DNA of 64,000 nucleotides from Terriglobus albidus (GCF_025685425.1 NZ_JAGTAS010000058.1:620001-684000); one strand, 5' to 3'; numbered from the stretch's first letter, positions 53,353-62,260 are shown. Made by a program: numbers and translations. The notes: generated from the sequence alone by a model not told the origin.

Positions 53353-55013
53353 CACCGAAGTCCCTGTTCACATCCCGACGCTTACGCAAGGCACTCTTCG
53401 GGGCACTCGCTGCCGCGTCTCTCAGTATCGCTGCGTTCGCGCAGGAGACCGCCACACCCACTCTCGACCCCAAGGCGCTCACGCTCTTCTCCAAACCAGC
53501 GGACGTATGGCCTACCTATAACGGCGACTACTCAGGGCGCCGCTACATTTCACTCGATCAGGTCAATCAGAAGAACATTGCCGATCTCAAGGTGAAGTGG
53601 AAATACAAGATCGAGGGCGTGACCATTCGCGGCAGCGGGAATCCCACCATTAAGTCCACTCCTTTAATGGTGGGCGGCGTCCTTTACTTCACGGTTCCCG
53701 ATCATGTCTTCGCGGTCGATGCCCGCACAGGCAAGGAGCGGTGGCACTACGACTTTGAAGATCACGGCGGTCACGTCCTCGGGCAACGCGGCGTGGGAAT
53801 GTACGGCAAGTGGATCTATTTCCTAACTCCCGATGGCTGGTTCATCTCGCTCGATTCGGGAACAGGAAAAGAACGTTGGCGCAAGAAAGTGGCTGACGAG
53901 AAGCTGCAGTACTTCACCACGATGGCGGCCGTCATCGTGAAGAATCACATCATCATCGGCGTCGGCGGTGATGCCATGGATGTGCGCGGTTATCTTGAGT
54001 CGCGTGACCCCGAGACCGGCGAACTGCAATGGCGGTGGTGGTCCGAACCGCTAAAGATGGGAGACCTCGGCTCCGAGACCTGGCCGACGCAGGCGGCCAT
54101 GGACCACGGTGGTGGCATGACCTGGATGCCGGGCACCTACGATCCCGAACTGAACCTGATCTACTGGGGCACCGGTAACACCAACCCGGTCTATGCCGGA
54201 CAGAGCCGCAAGGGCGCCAACCTCTACACAGACTCGATCGTCGCGCTTGATCCCGACAGCGGCAAGATGAAGTGGTATTTTCAGGGCTCGCCGCACGATA
54301 CCCACGACTGGGACAACGTCGAGACCCCCATCCTCTTCGACACCACGATCGACGGAAAGCCGCGCAAGCTGCTCGCTCAGGCGGCCCGCTGCGGCTACTT
54401 CTTCGTACTCGACCGTGAGACCGGCAAGAACCTCGTTTCGAAGCCTTTCACCCTCACGGCCAACTGGTCCATGGGACTTGATAAGCGCGGCCAGCCGATC
54501 CCCAATCCCGATAAGGACCCCAAGGTCGACGGCTCGATGGTCGATGTACCTGCAAACGGAGCCACCAACTGGCCCGCGCCAAGCTACAGCCCGCAGACCG
54601 GGCTCTTCTACGTGAACGCCAGCGAAGGCTACAGTATCGCCTGGCTGTATGACACCTCGAAGGATCCCCAGGGGTATGCCGGCGGAGCGAGCGGCCGCAT
54701 CGACTCCAAGTCCTCCCTGATCGCTCTGGATCCAAAGACCGGCGATGTCCGCTGGAAACACGTCGCGAAGTCCGGCGGAGAGGAGGGGGGAGGCATGACC
54801 GGGGGTATCCTCACCACTTCCGGTAACCTGCTCTTTACCGGGGACTCAAACCACCTCGCCGCCTTCGATCCTGCAAACGGAAAGATTCTCTGGTCTTCGA
54901 AGCTGGAATCTGCCGTAAGTAACGGCCCATCGACCTGGGAGCTCGACGGGACTCAGAACGTCATCGTCGGGGCGGGCGACACGCTCTACAGCTTTACGCT
55001 GGACGGAAAGTAG
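53349..55013 (+). CDS. Quinoprotein (PQQ-type) dehydrogenase, eight-bladed propeller
   Basis: A 554-residue secreted protein (signal LFGALAAASLSIAAFAQ) with beta-propeller W-motifs, for example VFAVDARTGKERWHYDFEDH, WFISLDSGTGKERWRKK, IVALDPDSGKMKWYFQGSPH, LIALDPKTGDVRWKHVAKSG and LAAFDPANGKILWSSKL. Residues in the PQQ/metal region are YWGTGNTNP and SPHDTHDWDNVE. The pair of neighbouring cysteines that forms the vicinal disulfide in classical quinoprotein alcohol dehydrogenases is missing; the whole chain has one cysteine. It is co-translated with the dihaem cytochrome. Probably a periplasmic sugar or alcohol dehydrogenase, or a quinoprotein-like protein that does not bind PQQ. Confidence 0.85.
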   Translation: MTPKSLFTSRRLRKALFGALAAASLSIAAFAQETATPTLDPKALTLFSKPADVWPTYNGDYSGRRYISLDQVNQKNIADLKVKWKYKIEGVTIRGSGNPTIKSTPLMVGGVLYFTVPDHVFAVDARTGKERWHYDFEDHGGHVLGQRGVGMYGKWIYFLTPDGWFISLDSGTGKERWRKKVADEKLQYFTTMAAVIVKNHIIIGVGGDAMDVRGYLESRDPETGELQWRWWSEPLKMGDLGSETWPTQAAMDHGGGMTWMPGTYDPELNLIYWGTGNTNPVYAGQSRKGANLYTDSIVALDPDSGKMKWYFQGSPHDTHDWDNVETPILFDTTIDGKPRKLLAQAARCGYFFVLDRETGKNLVSKPFTLTANWSMGLDKRGQPIPNPDKDPKVDGSMVDVPANGATNWPAPSYSPQTGLFYVNASEGYSIAWLYDTSKDPQGYAGGASGRIDSKSSLIALDPKTGDVRWKHVAKSGGEEGGGMTGGILTTSGNLLFTGDSNHLAAFDPANGKILWSSKLESAVSNGPSTWELDGTQNVIVGAGDTLYSFTLDGK

Positions 55014-55066
55014 ATTCACCTTTCCCCACACGGTGCCAAAGTTTTCCCACAGCGTGATGTCGCCCT

Positions 55067-55837
55067 TCAGTTTTCGCCCGGCCGCTCACAGCGGTCTACA
55101 ACTGTAACTTGCAGGGGCACCTTCTTTGTCTCGACTTTGAATCCGAAATCAACTACCGCCTCACGAACCAGGTCGCCCCACGTCTGACCGCGCACGGGCT
55201 CAATAGCCGATGGTGCAAGGGAGAAGTCCAACGTACCTGTCAGCCCGGTCTGATCAACGACCGGCAAGTGCCACATCTGGGCAAGATAATTGGTCACTGC
55301 TGACATCTGCACTGCGGCAAAGACAGGATCGCCGTGTGCGTCGACGCGCATGGAGGAAGTTTCGCCGCCGGCAGCCCGCTTGAGTCCCGCAGGCCGCTTG
55401 GGAGCCATTAGTACCGCCGCGGGAATGTCGCGGGTCTCATGGTGTGCCACGAGCTGGAAACGTTCGGCGAGAAGTGCCATTACGGCGCTCTTTCGTTCTT
55501 CCGAAGAGATTGGGGCGCCGGCTTTGGCGTGGATGTCGTAGCGGTCGGTCCTCATCCAGGCAGGGCCGCCCAGAACGCGTCCGAGTTGCCAGCCGTTGAG
55601 CATGTCGAGGATGTCGCTAACGGTAACGGCTTCGGCGTCGAAGCGATCCGTCACACCAAAAAGTGTAGAGAAGTGGGCCTGCTGGACAGTGGCTCCAGGT
55701 GGGCTGGGACGGATAGACGCAACTTCGAAGTGAGGTGCTGTGCCTTCGGAAGCAGCAAAGGCTTTCAGGTTGAGTGCAGAGGCGGCGATGCCTAGGGTGG
55801 CGTCGGCGACGAAGACGCGGCGGGTGATTGCGGACAT
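55067..55837 (-). CDS. TIGR03435-type soil-associated protein
   Basis: A 256-residue exported protein of a family greatly expanded in acidobacteria and without known function. Signature parts: HFEVASIRPSPPGATVQQAH, MLNGWQLGRVLGGPAWMRTD, LLAERFQLVAHHETRDIPA, HLPVVDQTGLTGTLDFSLA and FGFKVETKKVPLQVTVVDRC with the terminal ERPGEN. The N-terminus ITRRVFVADATLGIAASAL resembles a twin-arginine signal. The ATG at 55837 has GAGGA before it; an upstream in-frame start at 55897 is not needed. It converges on the quinoprotein gene. Confidence 0.87.
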   Translation of the reverse strand: MSAITRRVFVADATLGIAASALNLKAFAASEGTAPHFEVASIRPSPPGATVQQAHFSTLFGVTDRFDAEAVTVSDILDMLNGWQLGRVLGGPAWMRTDRYDIHAKAGAPISSEERKSAVMALLAERFQLVAHHETRDIPAAVLMAPKRPAGLKRAAGGETSSMRVDAHGDPVFAAVQMSAVTNYLAQMWHLPVVDQTGLTGTLDFSLAPSAIEPVRGQTWGDLVREAVVDFGFKVETKKVPLQVTVVDRCERPGEN

Positions 55838-56119
55838 ACATTTGTCCTCAGATTGGTAGACCGCAGTGTACGCCCATCGTAAAACAACGGAGTTCAAAAC
55901 TTTTGCCGGAGTTACATCTAACGTTGTTCAGCGCTCGCAGCCCTTTCCCGGGAATGAATAAAACACGTCTACTTGTTGTCCCAGATAAACAAGAAATGGT
56001 CCTCCGCCTTTGCTCGAGTAATGGTCGATGTCACGGACATTGTCTCTCGTCGGTCTTGATAGTAGGCACGTTGGTTCTGCGACACAAAAAGGATCATCGC
56101 TGCCCGCGCGAGGTCAACT

Positions 56120-56512
56120 TTGACGAAGAAGACGATTGTTTACTGGGTGTCAACCGTGCTGGTCTCCCTAGTATTGGGTGTCTCTGGTGGGATGGCCGTT
56201 ACTCATGCTCTGCCGATGATGCGTGGCCTGGCCCATCTCGGATATCCTCCCTATTTCTCGAATATCCTTGGTGTCGGCAAGATCATAGGTTTGGGCATAT
56301 TCCTTTTTCCTGGTCTACCGAAGCTGAAAGAATGGGCCTATGCGGGGTTTACTATCACAATAGTGAGCGCTTGCTATTCGCATTTCTCATCGGGCGACGG
56401 GCTTCTTGCGCTTGAGCCCCTTGCTACGTTTGGTGCACTGATGGTTTCATATGCGAGCCGTCCCGCAAGCCGCAAAATCGCGCAGAAGCCAAACATCCAA
56501 ACAGCAACTTGA
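56120..56512 (+). CDS. DoxX-like membrane protein
   Basis: A 130-residue protein of four transmembrane segments (VYWVSTVLVSLVLGVSGGMA, FSNILGVGKIIGLGIFLFPG, WAYAGFTITIVSACYSHFSS, LALEPLATFGALMVSYASRP) with the DoxX-like signature HLGYPPYFSNILGVGKIIG and LPKLKEWAYAGFT. Function unknown; often encoded alone. It starts with TTG at 56120, with GCGAGG upstream. The 282-base stretch before it holds no other gene. Confidence 0.8.
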   Translation: MTKKTIVYWVSTVLVSLVLGVSGGMAVTHALPMMRGLAHLGYPPYFSNILGVGKIIGLGIFLFPGLPKLKEWAYAGFTITIVSACYSHFSSGDGLLALEPLATFGALMVSYASRPASRKIAQKPNIQTAT

Positions 56513-56541
56513 CCAAGCCACAGAACCTGCTTGAGCGCATA

Positions 56542-57402
56542 TCAGTCGGTGATTGGAAACTGGCCGGGACCACGTGGGAATTGTGGCAGAGCACTCGAAG
56601 TCACGTCCTTAAGAATTCGATGTAAGTCCCGAATTCCGTCTGTTAAGGATGCCGGTCCCGGCTGGAGGATATGTGAGGAAGGCACCTCATATACGTGGCC
56701 GTTCCGTACAGCCGCAATCGCGTCCCAACCAGGGCGGGAACAGATCTTATGGATGTCGACCTTCATCCCACACCAGGACGCGATGATTACGTCTGGATTG
56801 CGTCGAATAACTTGTTCCGGCTGAACAGCCCGATCTTTTGCTTTTCGCTGTCTGCGAAGCTCCGGGAAGATCGGTTCCCCGCCGGCGATCTCAATCAGCT
56901 CCTCTACCCATTCAATTCCGCTAATGAGCGGATCATTCCATTCTTCGAAGAACACACGCGGTCGCCAGTTGAAAGCTGCAGCGGCATTCGCAATCTTCTC
57001 CAACTCTGACTGGTACGCAGCGACGAGTTGCTTTCCCTTCTCTGGCTGGTTTACGAGCCGCGCGATCAGTTCAATGAACTCGAAAATTTCCGACACGTTG
57101 CGCTGATTGAAATTGAGCACCGGAAGGCCGCGATGGATGGCCTCTTTTGTAATCTCAGCCTGCACATCGGAATAGGTGATGACGAGGTCAGGATCAAGCT
57201 TTTCGATGGCTTCAAAGTTAGCATCCTGAAAGGTCGAAACGCGAGGCTTCTTCCTCACTTCTGGAGGCCTCCGGGAAAATCCCGACACACCGACGATCCG
57301 ATCCTGCTCGCCGAGCAGATACAACAACTCGCTCGCCTCATCAGAAAGGCAAACTATGCGCGAAGGAAATGTTTGAGACTTTGCTGCAAATGTCAGAAGC
57401 AA
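56542..57402 (-). CDS. BtuF-like periplasmic-binding-fold protein, lone
   Basis: A helical-backbone binding protein of about 286 residues of the cobalamin/ferric-siderophore class: RIVCLSDEASELLYLLGEQD, RIVGVSGFSRRPPEVRKK, VSTFQDANFEAIEKLDPDLV, LDPDLVITYSDVQAEITKEA, FFEEWNDPLISGIEWVEELI and PGWDAIAAVRNGHVYEVPSS. There is no signal peptide or lipobox and no permease or ATPase gene next to it, so it may act in the cytoplasm or be an orphan. The TTG at 57402 (GGGAGA before it) gives a family-like N-terminus; a GTG at 57492 is an alternative. The ligand is uncertain. Confidence 0.72.
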   Translation of the reverse strand: MLLTFAAKSQTFPSRIVCLSDEASELLYLLGEQDRIVGVSGFSRRPPEVRKKPRVSTFQDANFEAIEKLDPDLVITYSDVQAEITKEAIHRGLPVLNFNQRNVSEIFEFIELIARLVNQPEKGKQLVAAYQSELEKIANAAAAFNWRPRVFFEEWNDPLISGIEWVEELIEIAGGEPIFPELRRQRKAKDRAVQPEQVIRRNPDVIIASWCGMKVDIHKICSRPGWDAIAAVRNGHVYEVPSSHILQPGPASLTDGIRDLHRILKDVTSSALPQFPRGPGQFPITD

Positions 57403-57548
57403 TAGAGCTGTCTCCCGATTTATTCGAAATGATTCGGTACAGTATTCAGGCGCTTCATGAGGAGTTGCCTTCTCTGCCGGACACGCCACCACCCAAATAT
57501 ATCCAGTCTAGCTCTTCGAGAGTGGCGCCCTTTCATGGACAAAAGATG

Positions 57549-57584
57549 AAGGCGCAGGACCCAATGGCTGGCAATCCTGCGCCT
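57549..57584 (-). terminator. Hairpin terminator after the phosphoesterase gene
   Basis: AAGGCGCAGGA pairs with TCCTGCGCCTT (11 bases) around a 14-base loop; read on the minus strand it is followed by CATCTTTT. Confidence 0.7.
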
Positions 57585-57621
57585 TGTTCTGGAGCGGCTA
57601 TATCAGACGAAGCAGTTGTAG

Positions 57622-58842
57622 CTACTTGCCGTTATTGACCTTGTCTCCTGGAATGGCGCCGGGCTGGAACAGATCAGAGAGATCGGGTGCATTCGCGGCG
57701 TCACCGACCAGCGGCGTGAGGTGGAATATCTCTTCCATGGTCCTCAGGTCGGAGGAGTGCGTCAGATTAACCGTGCTGGCGTAAGGAACGCCATGGTCGT
57801 TCTGCCGTGCGTGCTTGGAGATGATGATCTCGGGGATAGTATGGCTGAAGTCATCCTGCTTGTCCCCGGCCATGCCGTCCTCTTCGGACTCATCCCACCA
57901 AAGGATGATGACGCCATTCTCCTGGTAGGCTTTGGACGCCATGATGGCCGGCACAACCTGAGCAAGAAAATCATCACCCTGGCGGATCTTGGCCGCGTCA
58001 CCAGTAAGCCCCTTGTAGCCGGCGCTGAGCGCAGTGTGCATGTCGTTGTACTGGTTCGGCGTAATCCAGTTGTACTCGGCTACAGTATTATTCGCGAGAT
58101 CGGTGAAAAGCTGCTGCAGAGGGGCATACTGCGGCGCGAGGGGGTTCGAGGCGGTTGGATTATTGCCGCCGTTTGTATCAGTGAAGAACACCATCGGATT
58201 GTGCTTGGCAGCGTAGTTGTATTGGTTGGAGCCATTGAACTGATTGACGCCGCTTGAGAATCTGCCGGAGAAACTGCTGAGTGGAACGGTGTACTGGTCA
58301 GCGGATAGAGGAACGTTCGTCAGCTTGCCATTCGCATCTTTTGCGAGATCGGTGTCTTCCTGGTAGGACCTCCAGGTATGACCAGACTTTGCGAGCAGCG
58401 TCACGAGATGCTGAGTGGTGTTTTGGACAGTAGGGCCACTGGCCGCGTAGGGATCGTTATCATTGAGCACGCCCAGGTTGCTACCGGCTTCCGCCCAGAT
58501 GTAGTTAGGCTCCGAGGGATGGATCTCCGGATTGTCTCCGCTGGGTGTAGCGAGTACGTTGTGATAGGCGTTAGCGTAGGCAACCTGCTCGCTGATGTGC
58601 TTGGTGACACCGTTAACCTCCGCCCAGGCGGTTCCATCGACCAGACTGTTAATAAACGGAGCGTTGGGATTCATATAGACCTGTTGTATGCCGCCGGAGA
58701 ACTTGTTCGCGGGCTGCGTCCAGTTGTGATTCTCCATAGCGATGACGAAGACGGTCTTGATCTGCTGTGCGTTCGCGCTAAGAGCGCATCCAGCTGCAAG
58801 CGCGCAGACGCCCAAAAGGTTTGAGTACCGAATCTGATGCAT
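57622..58842 (-). CDS. Secreted phosphoesterase (PF04185-like, acid phosphatase/phospholipase C type)
   Basis: A 406-residue exported enzyme; signal peptide NLLGVCALAAGCALSANAQ. The alkaline-phosphatase-like fold starts at VFVIAMENHNWTQPAN, where the Glu-Asn is the family metal site start; GTAWAEVNGVTKHISEQV and HNVLATPSGDNPEIHPSEPN follow with conserved His/Thr; WWDESEEDGMAGDKQD and DFSHTIPEIIISKHARQ supply the C-terminal metal ligands. Acts on phosphate esters in the periplasm or outside. GGAGAT lies before the ATG. Confidence 0.87.
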   Translation of the reverse strand: MHQIRYSNLLGVCALAAGCALSANAQQIKTVFVIAMENHNWTQPANKFSGGIQQVYMNPNAPFINSLVDGTAWAEVNGVTKHISEQVAYANAYHNVLATPSGDNPEIHPSEPNYIWAEAGSNLGVLNDNDPYAASGPTVQNTTQHLVTLLAKSGHTWRSYQEDTDLAKDANGKLTNVPLSADQYTVPLSSFSGRFSSGVNQFNGSNQYNYAAKHNPMVFFTDTNGGNNPTASNPLAPQYAPLQQLFTDLANNTVAEYNWITPNQYNDMHTALSAGYKGLTGDAAKIRQGDDFLAQVVPAIMASKAYQENGVIILWWDESEEDGMAGDKQDDFSHTIPEIIISKHARQNDHGVPYASTVNLTHSSDLRTMEEIFHLTPLVGDAANAPDLSDLFQPGAIPGDKVNNGK

Positions 58843-59419
58843 TGCCTATCTCCAAAAGTGATTTGTGGTCCTATGCATGGGTCCTATCCGAGCGGCGGCA
58901 GTATCGCTCCTGTATAGGCGCCTGGGTTATCGAACAAATCAAGGTGAGATGGACCATCTGTCCAGTTGCTCCTAAGGCTACCGGGAGGATGCCACAGCAC
59001 GGCTCTCTTGGCCGCTAACCTGCGAGATCATCGCGGCGATGGTCATCATTCACCTTCGGCGCATTTCTAACCGGCTCATCAACAGCAGTTCTGCAAGACT
59101 CAGCGGTCACCCAAACATCTTGCCTTGCGTTCGCGACAGCAAAAAGCTGGGTCACCCGCAACCCGTCCTAATGAGAAGAACGATATTAGGAATCGTTGAA
59201 CGGAATTTAACGACCCGGTGAAAGCTCGCGTAATCCAGCCTGAAGCAACATCGGCATTGCCAGTATGATCTCTCACGGCCCAATCTTCGCGGTTTATCGC
59301 AAAGGCCGGGTTCCCAAGCAAACCTGTTCGCTGGGGTGTAGCGTGGGTATCGCGCTTCGGGGGCCGCATTTTCTATACCTAACTCGCTCCGGAGGTTCCA
59401 GCCATAGCGCCAACAGTAG
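58843..59419. other. 577-base non-coding gap
   Basis: Between the starts/ends of the phosphoesterase and GH172 genes. It has no convincing gene, RNA or repeat; it presumably carries the phosphoesterase promoter. Confidence 0.5.
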
Positions 59420-60568
59420 TCACCTCGGTTGAGGGTCACCTTCCTGACGTGGCTGCTTCGCATTGCCAGGTCCGCCCACTGCCTGTAATGCGGGGATTCG
59501 TTCACTCATCTCAGGCAGCGCAGGAAACGGCATGTGAGGCTCAGCCTGATACCAGTACGCAACGGAGTAGAAGTTGTCGGAACGGGCATTGGCATGACCG
59601 TGTTCAATGCTCGCCTTCATCGACTTGGTAAATGGGATAGGAGAATCGAGATGGAAACGATAGACGCTCGATCGCGATCCGGCGACCTCGTGGCCAACGA
59701 CGGGAGAGCCGTGTAACAAAAAGCTCTGAGGCGAACCAAAATCCCATGCGCCTAAGAAATAGTCCTCCGATCCCGTTCCGACGATCGTAGAAACGGCGCC
59801 ATCGTCGACCTCGAACCGGTCGTTCCCTTCCCCCCACCATCCATCCTGGTTTTGCAACACGGACATCGTTACTCCAATGAACTGCCCATGCCCCTTGGCT
59901 TCGAACCATACGTAGTTATCTTTGCCATCGAGGTTGCGACGGTAGTTTACCCGTGGGTCGCCGTTGTCGTACCAGTCAGAGACCCAGCCATGATTTGGCT
60001 GTGCCTGCCTGTATTGCGCATGGAAATACAACGTCCCGGCAGGTGGAGGCTTTAGTTCCTGCCGATAGTCAATATTCCAGTAAAAGCTGCTGACCGACTG
60101 CTTGCCTTCATTGGTCACCGTAACGCGAGCATGTTTTGCGTATGGCATTTGGAAGTAGCTGTTAAGAGAGCGATCAGCTCCGACAGACAAAACTGGCGAC
60201 GACCAGTAATAGTACTGTCCCGTGCCCAAACCGAAAAAGTCTCCGATTGGCGTCTCTACACTCGGCGTACTCTCTCCATCCCAGTACATGCGCAAGACAA
60301 CGCGTTTCAGGTGATAGCTTTCCGGAGCATTCAGGGTGAACCAGATGTGTGAAATTCTGCCAGGGCCGTCGACATCAAGAATGGTCAACGTCTCCCCGGG
60401 CGTAATTGTCCGGTAATCCGCATTCGCTCCGGTAGCTTCACGGCTCGACGACCGATGCATCGTGTAAGTCTGCTGCACGGTGGGATCGGGAAATCCCTCC
60501 ATACCTTGGCCAGAGGCAAAACAGGATGACATAACCAGGGACAGGACAAACACGATTATGGACTTCAT
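59420..60568 (-). CDS. GH172 (DUF2961) glycoside hydrolase-like protein
   Basis: A 382-residue exported protein, signal/lipobox-like start MKSIIVFVLSLVMSSCFASG. DUF2961/GH172 features: ETLTILDVDGPGRISHIWFT, RVVLRMYWDGESTPSVETPI, GDFFGLGTGQYYYWSSPVLS, YWNIDYRQEL, GDPRVNYRRNLDGKDNYVWF, GSEDYFLGAWDFG and SRSSVYRFHLDSPIPFTKSM. The invariant glutamates of the family sit in the TGSEDYF and DGES regions. Family members cleave fructofuranosides and arabinofuranosides; the substrate here is unknown. The start at 60568 gives the signal peptide; an upstream start at 60640 is not convincing. Confidence 0.85.
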   Translation of the reverse strand: MKSIIVFVLSLVMSSCFASGQGMEGFPDPTVQQTYTMHRSSSREATGANADYRTITPGETLTILDVDGPGRISHIWFTLNAPESYHLKRVVLRMYWDGESTPSVETPIGDFFGLGTGQYYYWSSPVLSVGADRSLNSYFQMPYAKHARVTVTNEGKQSVSSFYWNIDYRQELKPPPAGTLYFHAQYRQAQPNHGWVSDWYDNGDPRVNYRRNLDGKDNYVWFEAKGHGQFIGVTMSVLQNQDGWWGEGNDRFEVDDGAVSTIVGTGSEDYFLGAWDFGSPQSFLLHGSPVVGHEVAGSRSSVYRFHLDSPIPFTKSMKASIEHGHANARSDNFYSVAYWYQAEPHMPFPALPEMSERIPALQAVGGPGNAKQPRQEGDPQPR

Positions 60569-60672
60569 GACCCAGAGAACCCTCCGGCACATCACATTTG
60601 CAAGATTTGTAACGCCGTGGAGGATATCACTTCTCCTCAATATGCTGTTCGGAATCCAATGGTGGTAGTACA

Positions 60673-60695
60673 GGTTTGAATCCCGCCGGGGCGCC
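60673..60695 (+). repeat. Degenerate tRNA 3'-end-like fragment, possible att relic
   Basis: GGTTTGAATCCCGCCGGGGC then GCC resembles the T-arm and acceptor end of tRNA-Glu at 41195-41272 (GGTTCGAATCCCGTCGGGGA then CGCC). All substitutions are transitions, with one base lost. No tRNA body precedes it. It could mark the far edge of an old insertion into the tRNA gene, or be chance. Confidence 0.35.
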
Positions 60696-60815
60696 GGCCC
60701 GGCTTCAGCACTGCTCCGAAGTGGCCCCGAAGAATGATTTTGTCAGAAATTGCTGCACTTCTGTCATGGCAGCGCTCCCGCGAGGTTCCTAGAATGGGGT
60801 TGGAAGGTGCACCAA

Positions 60816-61460
60816 ATGTCAAATCTGTCCTCCAGTCTTGTCATTCCCGATTCCTCACTCGCAAAAGAAGCTACACATCTGCTGCGTGAGCATTCCACGG
60901 ATCTTCTCTTCAATCATTCGATTCGCGTTTATTTGTTCGCAGCCGAGCTGGGCCGCCAACGAAAGCTTCACTTTGATCCTGAACTCCTTTATGTCGCGGC
61001 TGCATTTCACGACTTCGGTCTCATTCAGAGATACTCAAGCCCAGACGAACGCTTTGAAGTGGATGGCGCAAATGCGGCCCGTCAATTTCTCACTGCGCAT
61101 AAGGTTCCTGAAGATCAGATCCAACTGGCATGGGAAGCCATTGCGCTGCACACCACCCCCGGTATTACCCAGTACATGCGCCCTGAAGTAGCCCTCCTTT
61201 ATTCAGGAGTCGGTCTTGATGTGCTTGGAAGAGGCTTCGACCAGTTTCCATCGGAGTTGCGCGATGAGATCGTCAGCCGATATCCCCGAAAGCACTTCAA
61301 AGAACGCTTCATCCAGGAGTACTTCGCTGGTTTTGCGCACAAGCCGGCTACGACTTACGGCACCGTGAATGCCAGCATCTGCGAACGTCTCATCCCCGGA
61401 TATAACGCTCCGAATGCCTGCGACGTAATAGCTGCATCTCCTTTCCCCGACTCCGAATAG
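60816..61460 (+). CDS. HD-domain hydrolase
   Basis: A 214-residue cytoplasmic protein with HD metal residues: H in LLFNHSIRVYLFAAELG, the HD pair in YVAAAFHDFGLIQRY, H in AWEAIALHTTPGITQYM and D in LYSGVGLDVLGRGF. This resembles cyanamide-hydratase-like and other small HD proteins; substrate unknown. ATG 60816 has GGAAGG before it. It is the first gene beyond the possible island edge and is followed by mug after 67 bases. Confidence 0.82.
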   Translation: MSNLSSSLVIPDSSLAKEATHLLREHSTDLLFNHSIRVYLFAAELGRQRKLHFDPELLYVAAAFHDFGLIQRYSSPDERFEVDGANAARQFLTAHKVPEDQIQLAWEAIALHTTPGITQYMRPEVALLYSGVGLDVLGRGFDQFPSELRDEIVSRYPRKHFKERFIQEYFAGFAHKPATTYGTVNASICERLIPGYNAPNACDVIAASPFPDSE

Positions 61461-61527
61461 AAGCGGTGAATCTATGGAAAATGAGTGTTGATAGCTCGTA
61501 ACCTCATATCTGAGCGCTGCCCCCGAG

Positions 61528-62157
61528 ATGAAGGACATGCAAGTTGAACGATCGAAGATCCTGGCGCGAACGACACCGGCTTTGCGGGATATTCTCGCGC
61601 CAGGTCTGCGGGTTGTGTTCTGTGGCATCAATCCGGGGCTGAGCTCCGCAATGCTCGGTCATCATTTTTCGAATCGCACTAATCGCTTTTGGAGGGCAAT
61701 CCATCTTGCCGGATTCTCTGCCGAGGAGATCACTCCCAAAGATGATGAATCAATTCTCTCTTACGGCTGTGGCCTCACAACGGTAGCTGAGAGAGCGACA
61801 ACCTGTGCGGCAGATCTCTCCCGAGATGAATTTGAGAAATCGGCTTCAAGTTTCTTCGCAAAAATCGCGCATTACTCCCCCATGTATGTCGCCTTCCTGG
61901 GGAAGCCCGCGTTCTCTGCTCTCTTCAACAGAAATAAAGTCACGTGGGGAAAACAGGATCTCCTGCTGACAGGATCGAGGACGTGGGTTTTACCTAATCC
62001 CAGCGGGCTCAACCGGTCATTTTCATTACGCCAACTGGTAGCCGCATACAGCGAACTTCGCATCGCGGTGGAGGAACTCGTTCTGGAGCAGCATGGCGCT
62101 AAAGCCCTCCGGGCCAGGCGCGATGATATTTTCGGAAATGCGGGCCGAATGGCGTAA
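61528..62157 (+). CDS. mug: G/U mismatch-specific DNA glycosylase
   Basis: Removes uracil or thymine derivatives mispaired with guanine. The 209-residue product, longer than E. coli Mug (168), has the active-site motif VFCGINPGLSSAMLGHHFS, NRTNRFWRAIHLAGF, GCGLTTVAERATTCAADLS, and the second motif LPNPSGLNRSFSL. The extra length is at both ends. ATG at 61528; ATG three codons later is possible. A MITE-like copy begins next to its stop. Confidence 0.9.
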   Translation: MKDMQVERSKILARTTPALRDILAPGLRVVFCGINPGLSSAMLGHHFSNRTNRFWRAIHLAGFSAEEITPKDDESILSYGCGLTTVAERATTCAADLSRDEFEKSASSFFAKIAHYSPMYVAFLGKPAFSALFNRNKVTWGKQDLLLTGSRTWVLPNPSGLNRSFSLRQLVAAYSELRIAVEELVLEQHGAKALRARRDDIFGNAGRMA

Positions 62158-62260
62158 AGAGCTAGTGCACTGAGTCATTCATTCGGGCAACGATTTTTCC
62201 GCAATGAAAACGCCGCTGCATGCCCCTTCCGGGATACCCAGCAACAGGGAAAATGCTCTA
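62158..62260. mobile_element. MITE-like element, copy A5, abutting the prpD stop
   Basis: The right half matches the other copies (CCGGGATACCCAGCAACAGG then GAAAATGCTC) with TA at 62259-62260; the left end has decayed (AGAGCTAGTGCACTGAG). On the minus strand the first G of the element (62258) and the TA form the TAG stop of prpD. Confidence 0.75.

Noticed and set aside
58843-59419. Short frames in the gap before the phosphoesterase gene
   Set aside because: No ribosome sites or protein-like composition.
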